A DNA stretch of 64,000 nucleotides from positions 29,993 to 93,992 of the forward strand of contig JAEUMD010000024.1 in NCBI GenBank assembly GCA_016793635.1, given 5' to 3'. Position numbers and translations under genes: made by a program. Under the pieces are notes generated by a model. It was given only the letters and a program-made list of their open reading frames with translations, searched no databases and had not been told where the DNA came from. This document shows positions 54,400-64,000 of the stretch, piece by piece. Within the stretch, counting starts at the first letter, position 1. The number at the start of each line of letters is the position of its first letter. The stretch is from Hyphomicrobiaceae bacterium (lineage in GTDB: Bacteria; Pseudomonadota; Alphaproteobacteria; Rhizobiales; Hyphomicrobiaceae).

Positions 54400-55323
54400 G
54401 TGAGCGAGCCGAGTATCGAGCGGTTTCACGGCAAATCGCTAACCAACCGCGTCGCGACCGCGCTGGCAGCGACACGGCCCGCGTTCCTCACCGCCTCGGT
54501 CTTGCCCGTTCTGGCATCGGCCGCGCTTTCTGCATCGCTCGGTCGTGGTCCGATTCCGCTTCCGCTGATTGCGCTAGCGGTGCTCGGCATCGCCCTTGTC
54601 CATTCCGGCGCCAACGTACTCAACGACTATTTCGACTCACGCAGCGGCAACGATGCCGCCAACGCAGGGCGCGTATTCCCGTTCTCGGGCGGGAGCCGCT
54701 TCATCCAGAACGGCGTGTTGAGTGAAGCCCAGACGCTGCAGCTCGGCTCGGGCTTGATCGGTGCCGGGACGCTCCTGGGCCTTTGGCTCGTGTCCATCGG
54801 CGGCACGTCGCTGCTCGTCATCGGTGTCATCGGCATCGCCCTCGCGGTCACCTACTCGTCACCGCCGTGCCTCGCGTGCCGCGGGCTCGGCGATGTGGTG
54901 ATCGCAGTCTGCTTCGGTGTGCTCCCAGTCGTGGGCACAAGCGTTCTATTGACGGGCGCCGTGCCGCGCGAAGCTTGGTGGCTGGGCGCCGGTTTCGGCT
55001 GCTTTGTCGCGGCGATCCTGTGGGCCAATTCGATCCCCGATATCGACGCAGACCGCGCCGCCGGGAAGTTGACGCTGCCCGCACGGTTCGGCCGGCAACG
55101 CGCGTCGCTCGTGTTGCCGCTGTGGTTCGTTGCCGGTTTCACGGTGTTGCTCGGCTCACCCTTGCCCGGTGCCACGTGGACCGTGCTGGTCGCGGCCGTC
55201 CCCGCCTTGATGGCAAGCCGCACGGCCCTCGCCGGCCGGATCGCCGAAGCGTTGCCGCTGACGATCCTGACGCACGCGATGGTCGGCGTCGTCGTCACGC
55301 TGTCACTTGCGCTCGCTGCGTAA
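54400..55323 (+). CDS. UbiA-family prenyltransferase
   Basis: A 307-residue membrane protein with eight to nine helices. The prenyl-diphosphate/Mg motifs are N-D-Y-F-D near residue 74 and D-I-D-A-D near 214. The family is split into ubiquinone, menaquinone and haem-O branches; N-D-Y-F-D-x-R-x-G resembles the MenA branch. GTG 54400 follows GAGGGAAAT. The true substrate is not decided by the sequence. Confidence 0.82.
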   Translation: MSEPSIERFHGKSLTNRVATALAATRPAFLTASVLPVLASAALSASLGRGPIPLPLIALAVLGIALVHSGANVLNDYFDSRSGNDAANAGRVFPFSGGSRFIQNGVLSEAQTLQLGSGLIGAGTLLGLWLVSIGGTSLLVIGVIGIALAVTYSSPPCLACRGLGDVVIAVCFGVLPVVGTSVLLTGAVPREAWWLGAGFGCFVAAILWANSIPDIDADRAAGKLTLPARFGRQRASLVLPLWFVAGFTVLLGSPLPGATWTVLVAAVPALMASRTALAGRIAEALPLTILTHAMVGVVVTLSLALAA

Positions 55324-55540
55324 CCCGCACGGAGGCTGTCGAAGGCGTCCGAGAATGGACGGCCCGGTGACGCTCGGTAATTTCATTGAATAGAGGATGC
55401 AGGGGTTTTTCAGACGAGGAGTATGGCCGAGACCGACGGCGCCATCGTGTGCCGGCTAAGCCGTGCAAGGACGACCACTCGCTAATGGTAGACGCGCAAC
55501 GCGCGGCGACCAGAACAACTCGATCGGGAAATCAAATTAT

Positions 55541-55618
55541 TGGTCGGAGCGGCGGGATTTGAACCCACGACCCCCAGTCCCCCAGACTGGTGCGCTAACC
55601 AGGCTGCGCCACGCTCCG
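55541..55618 (-). tRNA. tRNA-Pro (anticodon GGG)
   Basis: On the minus strand, acceptor CGGAGCG pairs with CGCTCCG. The anticodon stem is CCAGT/ACTGG with loop CTGGGGG, giving anticodon GGG for CCC. The T arm carries TTCAAAT and the CCA end is encoded. Confidence 0.95.
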
Positions 55619-55806
55619 ATTGGGCGTCTCTCTCGCACGACTGAGGTACGAAGGTCAACCGCCTGGCGGGATGTGTCAAACGCGGGCGGGCAGGGGCGAG
55701 AGCCTTGGTGCATTCGTCGGCGTAACATGCGGAGACGCGGGGCGGCGGGTGAGCAGGTGTGCCCCGCCCGCGCACTGGCAGAAGGGGAAGCGACCTGATG
55801 CCGCGA

Positions 55807-56460
55807 TCAGATCGTCTGCTTGGTCTTCGCCCAGTCGGCAAGAAACATCTCGATACCCTTGTCGGTCAGCGGGTGCTTGACCAGGGCCTTCAGCGTCGCG
55901 GGCGGGATGGTGGCGACGTCTGCGCCGATGATTGCGGCGTCGCGGACGTGATTCACCGTGCGGATCGAGGCGGCGAGGATGTCGGTCGAGAGATCGGAAT
56001 AGTTGTCGTAGATCTGGCGGATTTCGCGGATCAATTGCATGCCGTCGAGGCCGATGTCGTCGAGGCGGCCGATGAACGGCGAAATGAACGTGGCGCCCGC
56101 CTTTGCCGCGAGCAGCGCCTGCGTCGCCGAGAAGCACAGCGTGACGTTCACCAGCGTGCCTTCGCTCGTCAGCGTGCGGCATGCCTTGAGGCCGTCCCAC
56201 GTCAGGGGCACTTTCACCGTCACGTTCTTGGCGATCTTCGCCAGCACCCGGCCCTCGCGGATCATGCCCTCGGCGTCGAGCGCCGCAACCTCGGCCGAGA
56301 CGGGGCCCGGAACGATGGCGCAGATCTCGGCGATCGTTTCCTTGAAATCGCGGCCGGTCTTGGCGATCAGGGATGGGTTGGTGGTGACGCCATCGAGCAG
56401 GCCGGTTGCCGCCAGCTCCCGGATCTCGCCCACATCGGCCGTATCGACAAAGAACTTCAT
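55807..56460 (-). CDS. tal: Transaldolase-like / fructose-6-phosphate aldolase family protein
   Basis: A 217-residue TIM-barrel aldolase of the short family. F-V-D-T-A-D is at the start, T-T-N-P-S-L-I near 26-32, and the Schiff-base Lys83 in N-V-T-V-K-V-P. Such short enzymes act as transaldolase in some bacteria and as fructose-6-phosphate aldolase in others; sequence alone does not decide. It diverges from priA. Confidence 0.9.
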   Translation of the reverse strand: MKFFVDTADVGEIRELAATGLLDGVTTNPSLIAKTGRDFKETIAEICAIVPGPVSAEVAALDAEGMIREGRVLAKIAKNVTVKVPLTWDGLKACRTLTSEGTLVNVTLCFSATQALLAAKAGATFISPFIGRLDDIGLDGMQLIREIRQIYDNYSDLSTDILAASIRTVNHVRDAAIIGADVATIPPATLKALVKHPLTDKGIEMFLADWAKTKQTI

Positions 56461-56492
56461 GAGATCGGCTCCCCCTGCCCCGCGCTCGCCCA

Positions 56493-58823
56493 ATGGCCGC
56501 GCCTAGGCTATCTGATCGATTCGAATGGGAAGCTTCTAATCCGCCGGCGGTGCCTTTGGATAGTCTTCTGGACCGATTGGGTAACGACGAGGGGGCGGGG
56601 GGAACCGCCGCCCCCTCGCTGGTGCCTGTGCTGCTGCCCGTTGCGCTGGATCAGACCTACGATTACCTGCCCCTCGCCGAGCAAGCCGGTCTGACCGACG
56701 CGGCTGCCGCGCATGTGCAACCCGGCAGCTTCGTTCTGGTACCGTTCGGTCCGCAGATGCGGATCGGCGTGGTGTGGGACCACAGTATCGGCAACGACGG
56801 CGCGAAGCCGGTCAACCCGAAGAAGCTGAAAGCCCTCGACAGTGTGCTCGACGTGCCGCCGATCCCGGCGATCAGTCTCAAGTTCGCCGAATGGATCTCC
56901 CGCTACACCCTGACACCGCTCGGCATGGTGGTGCGCATGATGATGAGCGCACAATCGATATTCGAGCCGGAGAAGCCGCGGTTCGGGGTCCGCTATGTTC
57001 CGGATGCCGCCGATCCGCCGCGGCTTTCCCCCGCCCGTCAGCGCGTTCTAGACACCGCTGCGGACGGCCTCATCCGCACCAAGGCGGCGCTGGCCGAGGC
57101 GGCGGGCTGCACCACGGGCGTCGTCGATGGGCTCGTCACCTCCGGCAATCTCGTCGACGTGGCGCTGCCGGAGAGAAAGCCCGCGCGCCTCGATCCGGCC
57201 CACAAGGCCAACAGCTTCAGCGAGGCGCAGGAGAGCGCGGTCGCGACGCTGCGATCCGCCGTCGACGCGCGCAATTTCTCCGTTTCCCTGCTCGACGGCG
57301 TCACAGGCTCCGGCAAGACGGAGGTTTATTTCGAGGCCGTGGCGCGTGCGCTCGCACAGGGCCGGCAGGCCCTCATCATGCTGCCGGAAATCGCGCTCAC
57401 CAGCCAGTTCATGGGCCGCTTCGAGGCGCGCTTCGGCGGTGCGCCGGTCGAATGGCATTCGGCACTTTCGCCCGCCGACCGCGGCCGCATCTGGAAATGG
57501 GTGGCGCGCGGGGAAGCCCGTGTGGTCGTCGGTGCGCGCTCGGCGTTGTTTCTGCCCTACCCCGATCTTGGCCTCATCATCGTCGACGAGGAGCACGACA
57601 CCGGCTTCAAACAGGACGATCGCGTCCACTATCAGGCGCGCGACATGGCGGTGGTCCGCGCCAATCTCGGTGACTTCCCGGTCGTGCTGGCCTCGGCGAC
57701 ACCATCGATCGAGAGCCACGTCAACGCACGCACGGGCCGCTACCGTCACGTCATCCTGCCCGGACGTTTCTCCGGTGCGGAGCTGCCAGACGTGCAGGCG
57801 GTCGATCTACGCGCGGAGCCGCCCGACAAAGGCCGGTGGATTTCCCCGCGCCTTGTCGAGGCGGTCACCGAAACGCTCGCGAAGGGTCAGCAGTCTCTGC
57901 TCTACCTGAACCGGCGGGGCTATGCTCCGCTGACGCTTTGCCGCTCGTGCGGCCATCGGATCGAGTGCCCGCAGTGCTCGGCGTGGCTGGTCGAGCATCG
58001 CTTCCGCAACCGCCTGCATTGCCATCACTGCGGCTTCTCGCTTCCGGTTCCCGAGAAGTGCCCGAAATGCGGATCGGAAGGCGGCATGGTGGCGTGCGGG
58101 CCCGGTGTCGAGCGCGTCGCGGAAGAGGTGGCGGAGCGTTTCCCCGAGGCGCGCGTGGCGCTGCTGTCGTCGGACCTCATTCCGAGCCTCGTCGAGATGC
58201 GCGAGATCATCAAGAAGATCGAAGCGCGCGAGGCCGACATCATCATCGGCACGCAGATCGTCGCCAAGGGTCACCACTTTCCCGGTCTCGCGCTCGTCGG
58301 CATCGTCGATGGCGACCTCGGCCTGGCGCAAGGCGCCGATCCGCGCGCGGGCGAGCGGACGTTCCAGCTCCTGCATCAGGTCACCGGACGCGCTGGGCGC
58401 GCCGAGATCGTCGGCCGTGGCCTCGTGCAGACTTACAATCCAGAACACCCCGTGATGCAGGCCATCGTCTCGGGCGATCGCGATGCGTTCATCGAACGCG
58501 AGATCCAAGTGCGCCAGCGCGGACTGCTACCGCCGTACGGGCGGCTCGCGGCGCTCATCGTCTCGGCGCGCCACAAGGAAACGGCGGAGCGCGTCGCGCG
58601 TGAGATCGCGCGGGCCGCGCCGTATTCGGAGCGCATAGCGGTGCTCGGCCCGACGGAAGCGCCCCTCGCCGTCATTCGCGGGCGCCACCGCTGGCGGCTG
58701 CTGGTCAAGGCGCCGCGCGAAATGGACATGCAGACGTATCTGCGCGCATGGCTTGCCGCGGTGCCCCCGCTCAAGGGCGACGTGCGCCTGACGGTAGACG
58801 TCGATCCCTATGGGTTTTTGTGA
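56493..58823 (+). CDS. priA: Primosomal replication restart helicase PriA
   Basis: A 776-residue superfamily-2 helicase that restarts collapsed forks. The N-terminal DNA-binding domain runs to about 230. Walker [10 protein letters not shown] is near 269 and the D-E-E-H-D box near 366. Zinc-binding cysteines form C-x-x-C pairs around 478-545, and [12 protein letters not shown] is near 586. The first 45 residues are extra compared with most PriA, so the true start may be later. Confidence 0.94.
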   Translation: MAAPRLSDRFEWEASNPPAVPLDSLLDRLGNDEGAGGTAAPSLVPVLLPVALDQTYDYLPLAEQAGLTDAAAAHVQPGSFVLVPFGPQMRIGVVWDHSIGNDGAKPVNPKKLKALDSVLDVPPIPAISLKFAEWISRYTLTPLGMVVRMMMSAQSIFEPEKPRFGVRYVPDAADPPRLSPARQRVLDTAADGLIRTKAALAEAAGCTTGVVDGLVTSGNLVDVALPERKPARLDPAHKANSFSEAQESAVATLRSAVDARNFSVSLLDGVTGSGKTEVYFEAVARALAQGRQALIMLPEIALTSQFMGRFEARFGGAPVEWHSALSPADRGRIWKWVARGEARVVVGARSALFLPYPDLGLIIVDEEHDTGFKQDDRVHYQARDMAVVRANLGDFPVVLASATPSIESHVNARTGRYRHVILPGRFSGAELPDVQAVDLRAEPPDKGRWISPRLVEAVTETLAKGQQSLLYLNRRGYAPLTLCRSCGHRIECPQCSAWLVEHRFRNRLHCHHCGFSLPVPEKCPKCGSEGGMVACGPGVERVAEEVAERFPEARVALLSSDLIPSLVEMREIIKKIEAREADIIIGTQIVAKGHHFPGLALVGIVDGDLGLAQGADPRAGERTFQLLHQVTGRAGRAEIVGRGLVQTYNPEHPVMQAIVSGDRDAFIEREIQVRQRGLLPPYGRLAALIVSARHKETAERVAREIARAAPYSERIAVLGPTEAPLAVIRGRHRWRLLVKAPREMDMQTYLRAWLAAVPPLKGDVRLTVDVDPYGFL

Positions 58824-59046
58824 GAGACCTCGCTCTTCGCAAAGCTGCGCGCTGGGCGGCGGGAGCGAACGGCCGTCGTGGCGGATGCGGGGGAACGCCC
58901 TCGCCGCAAATTTTTTGCTGGCGATCATCTCTACTTCACGCGAGCGTGGCTTGCTCTAGTCCACACTTGAGCATCATCCGATCAGCGGACCTGCCGGGGC
59001 TTCCGTCTGCTCGGCCGGACCGCGCCTAAAACAATCGAGCCCATTG

Positions 59047-60309
59047 ATGACCACGCAGCAACCGCCTCACCCCGCCCCGATGCACATCCCCTTTCCCGGC
59101 CGGCCGGAGATCACGCTCGCGGCGCGGCTCGATCTGCCGTCCGGGCCGCCCAAGGCGTGCGCGCTGCTGGTGCACGGCTATACGTGCTCGATGGACCTCG
59201 CCATCACGCGGCGCATCGCCCAAGGCCTCGCTGGCGAGGGCATCTCCGTGCTGCGCTTCGACCTGCCCGGCCATGGAAAGACCAGCGGCGCGGCGTTTGC
59301 CGATACCAATTTCAGCGACTACCGCGCGGCCGTTCTGGCCGTGGTCGAGCACATGCGCCGCAATCTGCATGCGCCGACAATCCTCGTCGGCCATTCGCTC
59401 GGTGGCGCCGCACTGCTTTCGGCCGCCTCCGAGATACCTGAAGCAAAGGCCATCGCCACCATCGGCACCCCGGCCGACGTGAGCGAAGTCGTCCGGCTGA
59501 TCGGCGCCTCACCGGAACAGGTACGTGCGAATGGAGAGGCCGAGGTGGTCATTTCCGGCTTCAGTTTCCGCATCCGCCGTCAATTCCTCGACGATGCAAC
59601 CCGCTACGACATCACCGAAGGACTAGGTCATCTGAGGAAGGCGCTGCTCGTGCTTCACGCGCCCCTCGACGAAATTGTCGGTATCGATAACGCCAAGCGC
59701 ATCTATGCGGCGGCCAAACATCCCAAGAGCTTCGTCTCGCTCGATCACGGTGACCACCTTTTGACCGACCCAGCCGATGCAGCGTATGCGGCACGGGTGA
59801 TCGCGGCATGGGCATCGCGTTATCTGCCCCCAGACCCGCCACAGACAGGCGAGACACACAAAACCGTGACAGTCGCCGAGATCGGACAGGGACGTTTTGC
59901 AAACACGGTTACCGCTGGGCGCCACCGCATGTTCGCCGACGAGCCGGTTTCGGTCGGTGGCGACGATCTCGGCCCGTCGCCATACGACTATTTGTCGATC
60001 GCGTTGGCCGCCTGCAAATCGATGACGCTACGGATGTACGCGGCGCGCAAGGGGCTCGACCTCGGCCGCATCTCCGTCACCGTCAGCCACGGAAAAGTCC
60101 CGGTCGAGCATTGCGAAGACTGCGGCTCCTTGTCCGAGGGACGCAGCGGCCGCATCGATCGATTCGAGTGCCACATCGAGGTCGCTGGCGACGTAGCCCC
60201 CGAGATACGAGCGAAGATCGTTGAGATTGCGGGTAAATGTCCGGTTCACCGGACGCTTCAGGAGCGCGCGGCGATCGTCACCCGCTACGACGAGCCGGAA
60301 GCGGACTGA
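59047..60309 (+). CDS. Alpha/beta hydrolase fused to an OsmC-like domain
   Basis: A 420-residue fusion. The N-terminal hydrolase has L-L-V-H-G-Y-T-C near 42 and the nucleophile Ser117 in G-H-S-L-G-G. A later D-E-I-V-G and the H-G-D-H-L segment supply the acid and histidine. Residues 275-415 are an OsmC/Ohr-type domain with S-P-Y-D-Y-L-S-I-A-L-A-A-C-K-S-M-T, whose cysteine is the peroxidatic or binding residue, and a second Cys in K-C-P-V-H-R-T. The fusion is widespread in proteobacteria with unknown substrate. Confidence 0.88.
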   Translation: MTTQQPPHPAPMHIPFPGRPEITLAARLDLPSGPPKACALLVHGYTCSMDLAITRRIAQGLAGEGISVLRFDLPGHGKTSGAAFADTNFSDYRAAVLAVVEHMRRNLHAPTILVGHSLGGAALLSAASEIPEAKAIATIGTPADVSEVVRLIGASPEQVRANGEAEVVISGFSFRIRRQFLDDATRYDITEGLGHLRKALLVLHAPLDEIVGIDNAKRIYAAAKHPKSFVSLDHGDHLLTDPADAAYAARVIAAWASRYLPPDPPQTGETHKTVTVAEIGQGRFANTVTAGRHRMFADEPVSVGGDDLGPSPYDYLSIALAACKSMTLRMYAARKGLDLGRISVTVSHGKVPVEHCEDCGSLSEGRSGRIDRFECHIEVAGDVAPEIRAKIVEIAGKCPVHRTLQERAAIVTRYDEPEAD

Positions 60310-60609
60310 GCGGCGGGCCGGCAGGCCGCCTTGGTATACCTCGGCAGGGCCAGACCCGCGTCATCCGGCAGACGTAGGCCGAAAAGATAAGGGCCGGCGC
60401 GACCGAATGCGGCACCGCCGTTCTTTCGCCCCGGTTGAGTCGTCGCGGCCCCCATGTTAGACACCCTGCGTCTTTCAAGGGGGGCGCCGGTCGGCGGCAT
60501 ACTGGAACCACCCTTGCTCGTAGTCTTCCCCGAGGTGGGCAGGGCCGTTCCGGCTCCGCCTGGAAATCCGAAACGCGCTGGCAACAGCGACGCTGAGAGA
60601 GCGTTTGAC

Positions 60610-61170
60610 GTGGCGACAGACGATGCGATGATGGCCACCGTAGCAGGGCGCTATGCGGCGGCCTTGTTCGATTTGGCTAAGGAAAACGGCAAGCTGGCCG
60701 AGGTCGAGGGAGATCTCGGCAACATGCAGTCTCTGCTCGATATGAGCGATGAGCTGCGCCTGCTGGTCGCGAGCCCCCTTTATGCGACCGAGGACCAGAC
60801 CCGGGCCATTGCCGATATCGCCGCCAAGGCCGGCGCGAGCGACCTGACCGTCAACTTCCTCAAGCTGATCGCCTCGAACCGCCGTCTCGCGGCGCTCGGC
60901 GACATGATCAAGAATTTCCGTGCGCTCGCCGCCCGCAACCGCGGCGAGGTCTCGGCCGAGGTGACGAGCGCGTCGGCGCTCGGCGAAGAGCACCTCAACG
61001 AGCTGCGCGAGGCGCTCAAGGCTTCGGTCGGCAAGGATGTGCAACTCGTCACGCGGGTCGATCCTTCGATGCTCGGCGGCCTCATCGTCAAAATCGGCAG
61101 CCGCATGATCGACTCCTCGCTGCGCACCAAGCTCGCAGGCATGCGCGTCAGCCTCAGGGGCACCGCTTGA
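60610..61170 (+). CDS. atpH: ATP synthase F1 delta subunit
   Basis: A 186-residue subunit linking F1 to the stator stalk. A-G-R-Y-A-A-A-L-F-D-L-A-K near the start and the C-terminal segment G-G-L-I-V-K-I-G-S-R-M-I-D-S-S are typical. GTG 60610 follows GAGAGAG and gives the usual length; an open frame starting at 60454 includes 52 residues unlike the family. It begins the F1 operon. Confidence 0.95.
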   Translation: MATDDAMMATVAGRYAAALFDLAKENGKLAEVEGDLGNMQSLLDMSDELRLLVASPLYATEDQTRAIADIAAKAGASDLTVNFLKLIASNRRLAALGDMIKNFRALAARNRGEVSAEVTSASALGEEHLNELREALKASVGKDVQLVTRVDPSMLGGLIVKIGSRMIDSSLRTKLAGMRVSLRGTA

Positions 61171-61333
61171 CGAAAGGGCCGGCACCCGCGGCGCGGGATG
61201 TCGGCTCATTCGTTATGGCGGCCTGAACGTGATTTCGGCGGCTTCGGCCGCCCGTCCAAACCGCGAAGAACGATAGACGGCGTCTCGTCCGAGCGCCAAA
61301 CGGAACTCAAAAAGCAAGGCAAGAGGTCAAGTG

Positions 61334-62863
61334 ATGGAAATCCGGGCCGCAGAGATCTCCTCGATCCTGAAAGAGCAGATCAAGAACTTCGGCAAGGAGG
61401 CGCAGGTCTCCGAGATTGGCCAGGTGTTGTCCGTCGGTGACGGCATCGCCCGCGTCTACGGCCTCGACAACGTCCAGGCTGGCGAAATGGTCGAGTTCCC
61501 AGGCGGCATCCGCGGCATGGCGCTGAACCTCGAGGCCGACAACGTCGGCGTCGTGATCTTCGGCGACGACCGTGACATCAAGGAAGGCGACACCGTCAAG
61601 CGGACCGGCGCCATCGTCGAGGTTCCGGTCGGCCGCGGCCTGCTCGGCCGCGTCGTCGACGGTCTCGGCAACCCGATCGACGGCAAGGGTCCGATCGTTT
61701 CCGACACGCGTAAGCGGGTCGACGTCAAGGCGCCGGGCATTCTGCCGCGCAAGTCCGTGCACGAGCCGATGGCGACCGGCCTCAAGGCGGTCGATGCACT
61801 CATCCCGGTCGGCCGTGGTCAGCGCGAGCTCATCATCGGCGACCGTCAGACCGGCAAGACCGCGATCATCCTCGACACGTTCCTCAACCAGAAGCCCCTG
61901 CACGAGGGCAGCGACGAGAAGGCCAAGCTCTACTGCGTCTACGTCGCCGTCGGCCAGAAGCGCTCCACCGTCGCCCAGTTCGTGAAGGTCCTCGAGGAGC
62001 GCGGTGCGCTCGAGTACTCGATCGTCGTCGCGGCCACCGCCTCCGACCCGGCCCCGATGCAGTACCTCGCGCCGTTCACCGGCTGCACCATGGGCGAATA
62101 TTTCCGCGACAACGGCATGCACGCCGTGATCGCCTATGACGACCTCTCCAAACAGGCCGTCGCCTACCGCCAGATGTCGCTGCTGCTGCGCCGCCCGCCG
62201 GGCCGCGAGGCGTTCCCGGGCGACGTGTTCTACCTGCACTCGCGGCTGCTCGAGCGCGCCGCGAAGATGAACGACGCCCACGGCGCCGGCTCGCTGACCG
62301 CCCTGCCGGTGGTCGAGACCCAGGCCAACGACGTGTCGGCGTACATCCCGACCAACGTGATCTCGATCACGGACGGCCAGATCTTCCTCGAGACGACGCT
62401 GTTCTACCAGGGCATCCGCCCGGCGGTGAACGTCGGCCTGTCGGTCAGCCGCGTCGGCTCGGCCGCCCAGACCAAGGCGATGAAGAAGGTCGCGGGCTCG
62501 ATCAAGCTGGAGCTCGCCCAGTACCGCGAGATGGCGGCGTTCGCCCAGTTCGCCTCCGACCTCGACGCCTCGACCCAGCGCCTGCTCAATCGCGGCGCCC
62601 GGCTGACCGAGCTGCTCAAGCAGCCGCAGTACCAGCCGATGGCCAGCGAGGAGCAGGTCTGCGTCATCTACTCGGGCGTGCGCGGCTATCTCGACACGCT
62701 CAAGGTGACCGATGTCGGCCGCTTCGAGCGCGGCCTGCTGGCCGAGCTGCGCGGCAGCGGGGCAGACATTCTCTCGGCCATCCGCACCTCGGGTGCGCTG
62801 TCTGACGAGACCGAGGCCAAGCTCAAGGCCCTGCTCGACAAGTTCGCGCAGCGCTTCAGCTGA
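61334..62863 (+). CDS. atpA: ATP synthase F1 alpha subunit
   Basis: A 509-residue non-catalytic nucleotide-binding subunit. Walker A G-D-R-Q-T-G-K-T is at 169-176, followed by A-Y-D-D-L-S-K-Q and [13 protein letters not shown] 61334 follows AGAGG. Codon choice is strongly biased to C and G at third positions, as expected for a highly expressed gene. Confidence 0.98.
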   Translation: MEIRAAEISSILKEQIKNFGKEAQVSEIGQVLSVGDGIARVYGLDNVQAGEMVEFPGGIRGMALNLEADNVGVVIFGDDRDIKEGDTVKRTGAIVEVPVGRGLLGRVVDGLGNPIDGKGPIVSDTRKRVDVKAPGILPRKSVHEPMATGLKAVDALIPVGRGQRELIIGDRQTGKTAIILDTFLNQKPLHEGSDEKAKLYCVYVAVGQKRSTVAQFVKVLEERGALEYSIVVAATASDPAPMQYLAPFTGCTMGEYFRDNGMHAVIAYDDLSKQAVAYRQMSLLLRRPPGREAFPGDVFYLHSRLLERAAKMNDAHGAGSLTALPVVETQANDVSAYIPTNVISITDGQIFLETTLFYQGIRPAVNVGLSVSRVGSAAQTKAMKKVAGSIKLELAQYREMAAFAQFASDLDASTQRLLNRGARLTELLKQPQYQPMASEEQVCVIYSGVRGYLDTLKVTDVGRFERGLLAELRGSGADILSAIRTSGALSDETEAKLKALLDKFAQRFS

Positions 62864-62874
62864 GGTCCTAGGCG

Positions 62875-63762
62875 ATGCCCAGCCTCAAGGACATGCGGGT
62901 CCGCATCAACTCGGTGAAGCAGACCCGCAAGATCACCAGCGCCATGAAGCTCGTGGCGGCCTCCAAGCTGAAGCGGGCGCAGGAGCAGGCCGAGGCGTCA
63001 CGGCCGTTCGCCGAGCGCATGTCGGTCATGCTCGCCAACCTCGCCGCCGGCGTGCGCCAGATGCCGAGCGCGCCGCCGCTGCTGGCCGGCACCGGCGCCG
63101 GCGAGCGGCACCTGCTCGTCGTGGCGACCGCCGACCGCGGCCTCTGCGGCGGCTTCAACAGCTCGATCGTCCGCGGCGCCCGCCGTCGGCTGCTCGAGCT
63201 GAAGTCGCAGGGCAAGCAGGTCGCGATCATCTGCGTGGGCCGCAAGGGTCGCGATGCGCTGCGCCGCGAGTTCCGCGACCAGATCGTCGAGTACATCGAC
63301 GGCGTCGCCGGCAAGAAGCGCATCGAGTACGCCGACGCCGCGGCCATCGCCGAGAAGATCGTCGCCCGCTTCGACGCCGGCGAGTTCGACGTCTGCACGA
63401 TCGTCTACAACAAGTTCAAGTCGGCGATCTCGCAGGTGCTGACCTTCAAGCAGCTGATCCCGGTGGAGCTGCCGCCGGAGCAGGCCGAGGCTGGCGGCGA
63501 GGCGCAGGCGACCTACGAGTTCGAGCCCGAGGAGGAGCAGATCCTCACCGAGCTGCTGCCGCGCAACCTCGCGGTGCAGGTCTACGGGGCGCTGCTCGAG
63601 AACGCGGCCAGCGAGCAGGGTGCGCGCATGGCGGCCATGGACAGCGCCACCCGCAATGCGGGCGACATGATCAACCGGCTGACGCTCGTCTACAACCGCC
63701 AGCGTCAGGCGCAGATCACCAAAGAGCTCATCGAGATCATCTCCGGCGCGCAAGCGGTCTGA
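62875..63762 (+). CDS. atpG: ATP synthase F1 gamma subunit
   Basis: A 295-residue central-shaft subunit. The N-terminal [21 protein letters not shown] coiled coil and the C-terminal helix with [12 protein letters not shown] form the shaft. D-R-G-L-C-G-G-F-N is a family segment. It is 11 bases after atpA. Confidence 0.98.
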   Translation: MPSLKDMRVRINSVKQTRKITSAMKLVAASKLKRAQEQAEASRPFAERMSVMLANLAAGVRQMPSAPPLLAGTGAGERHLLVVATADRGLCGGFNSSIVRGARRRLLELKSQGKQVAIICVGRKGRDALRREFRDQIVEYIDGVAGKKRIEYADAAAIAEKIVARFDAGEFDVCTIVYNKFKSAISQVLTFKQLIPVELPPEQAEAGGEAQATYEFEPEEEQILTELLPRNLAVQVYGALLENAASEQGARMAAMDSATRNAGDMINRLTLVYNRQRQAQITKELIEIISGAQAV

Positions 63763-63787
63763 TCGGCACGGGGTTGGGAGTTAGCAG

Positions 63788-64000
63788 ATGGCGAAGAAGT
63801 CGAAGGACAACGTCGCGGCCGGCCGGATCACCCAGGTGACCGGCGCCGTGGTCGACGTGCAGTTCCAGAGCGAGGAGGCGCTGCCGCCGATCCTCAACGC
63901 GCTGGTCACCGAGAACCAGGGCAGGAAGCTGGTGCTCGAGGTGGCCCAGCAGCTGGGCGAAGCGACGGTCCGCACCATCGCGATGGACACCACCGACGGC
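63788..64000 (+). CDS. atpD: ATP synthase F1 beta subunit (partial, cut by window end)
   Basis: Only the first 71 residues are inside the window. [15 protein letters not shown] near the start and [18 protein letters not shown] identify the beta subunit crown domain. The catalytic part lies beyond the window. Confidence 0.97.
   Translation, partial: MAKKSKDNVAAGRITQVTGAVVDVQFQSEEALPPILNALVTENQGRKLVLEVAQQLGEATVRTIAMDTTDG

Overview
This window looks like the chromosome of an alphaproteobacterium of the order Hyphomicrobiales (Rhizobiales). The support is gene content and order: hemC-hemD-mitofilin-hemY with tsaD and gpsA diverging from hemC, mtaB-ftsY-yciB after dapF, hisB-DUF2628-hisH diverging from hslV-hslU, and an atpH-atpA-atpG-atpD operon. 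It is GC-rich, with mostly NTG starts and short Shine-Dalgarno sites. The genus cannot be fixed from the sequence alone.

Layout. 0.1-2.6 kb is the end of a surface polysaccharide locus (glycosyltransferase and Wzx-like flippase, convergent). 3.1-18.1 kb is an integrated mobile element of about 14.9 kb, bounded by a perfect 63-bp direct repeat. The repeat is the 3' half of a tRNA-Thr(CGT) gene, and the intact tRNA is kept at the right end (18065-18140). 18.3-27.3 kb holds the haem block (hemY, mitofilin/Mic60 homologue, hemD, hemC), tsaD, gpsA and sdhB. 27.4-32.1 kb holds small accessory genes (META-domain, PilZ, DUF2189, PQQ-type sugar dehydrogenase, methyltransferase). 32.2-37.2 kb is dapF-mtaB-ftsY and two tandem yciB-type genes. 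37.3-44.3 kb holds regulators, radC, map, an OmpA-type repeat protein and a cNMP-patatin protein. 44.3-48.7 kb holds hslU-SMR-hslV, then hisB-DUF2628-hisH. 48.7-60.3 kb is mixed housekeeping (folD, yggT, DUF167, antiporter, UbiA family, tRNA-Pro, transaldolase-like, priA, hydrolase-OsmC fusion). 60.6-64 kb is the start of the F1 ATP synthase operon, with atpD cut by the window edge.

The integrated element is the most interesting part. From left to right it has a tyrosine integrase, a winged-helix protein, a RepA/AAA_25-type helicase, a cluster of TGATCA repeats that looks like an iteron origin, a leftward two-membrane-segment protein and a small zinc-ribbon protein. An apparently leaderless rightward operon follows. 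It starts with a small-terminase-like gene and continues with proteins that resemble podovirus internal/ejection proteins. The right end has a ParA ATPase, a ribbon-helix-helix-type partner and a membrane protein, set among CCTAG boxes repeated at exactly 13-bp steps. I see no large terminase, portal, major capsid, tail or lysis gene. The best reading is a phage satellite (PICI-like) or a reduced phage-plasmid that can excise, replicate and partition, and that would need a helper phage for capsids. This is inference from sequence patterns; no database search was possible.
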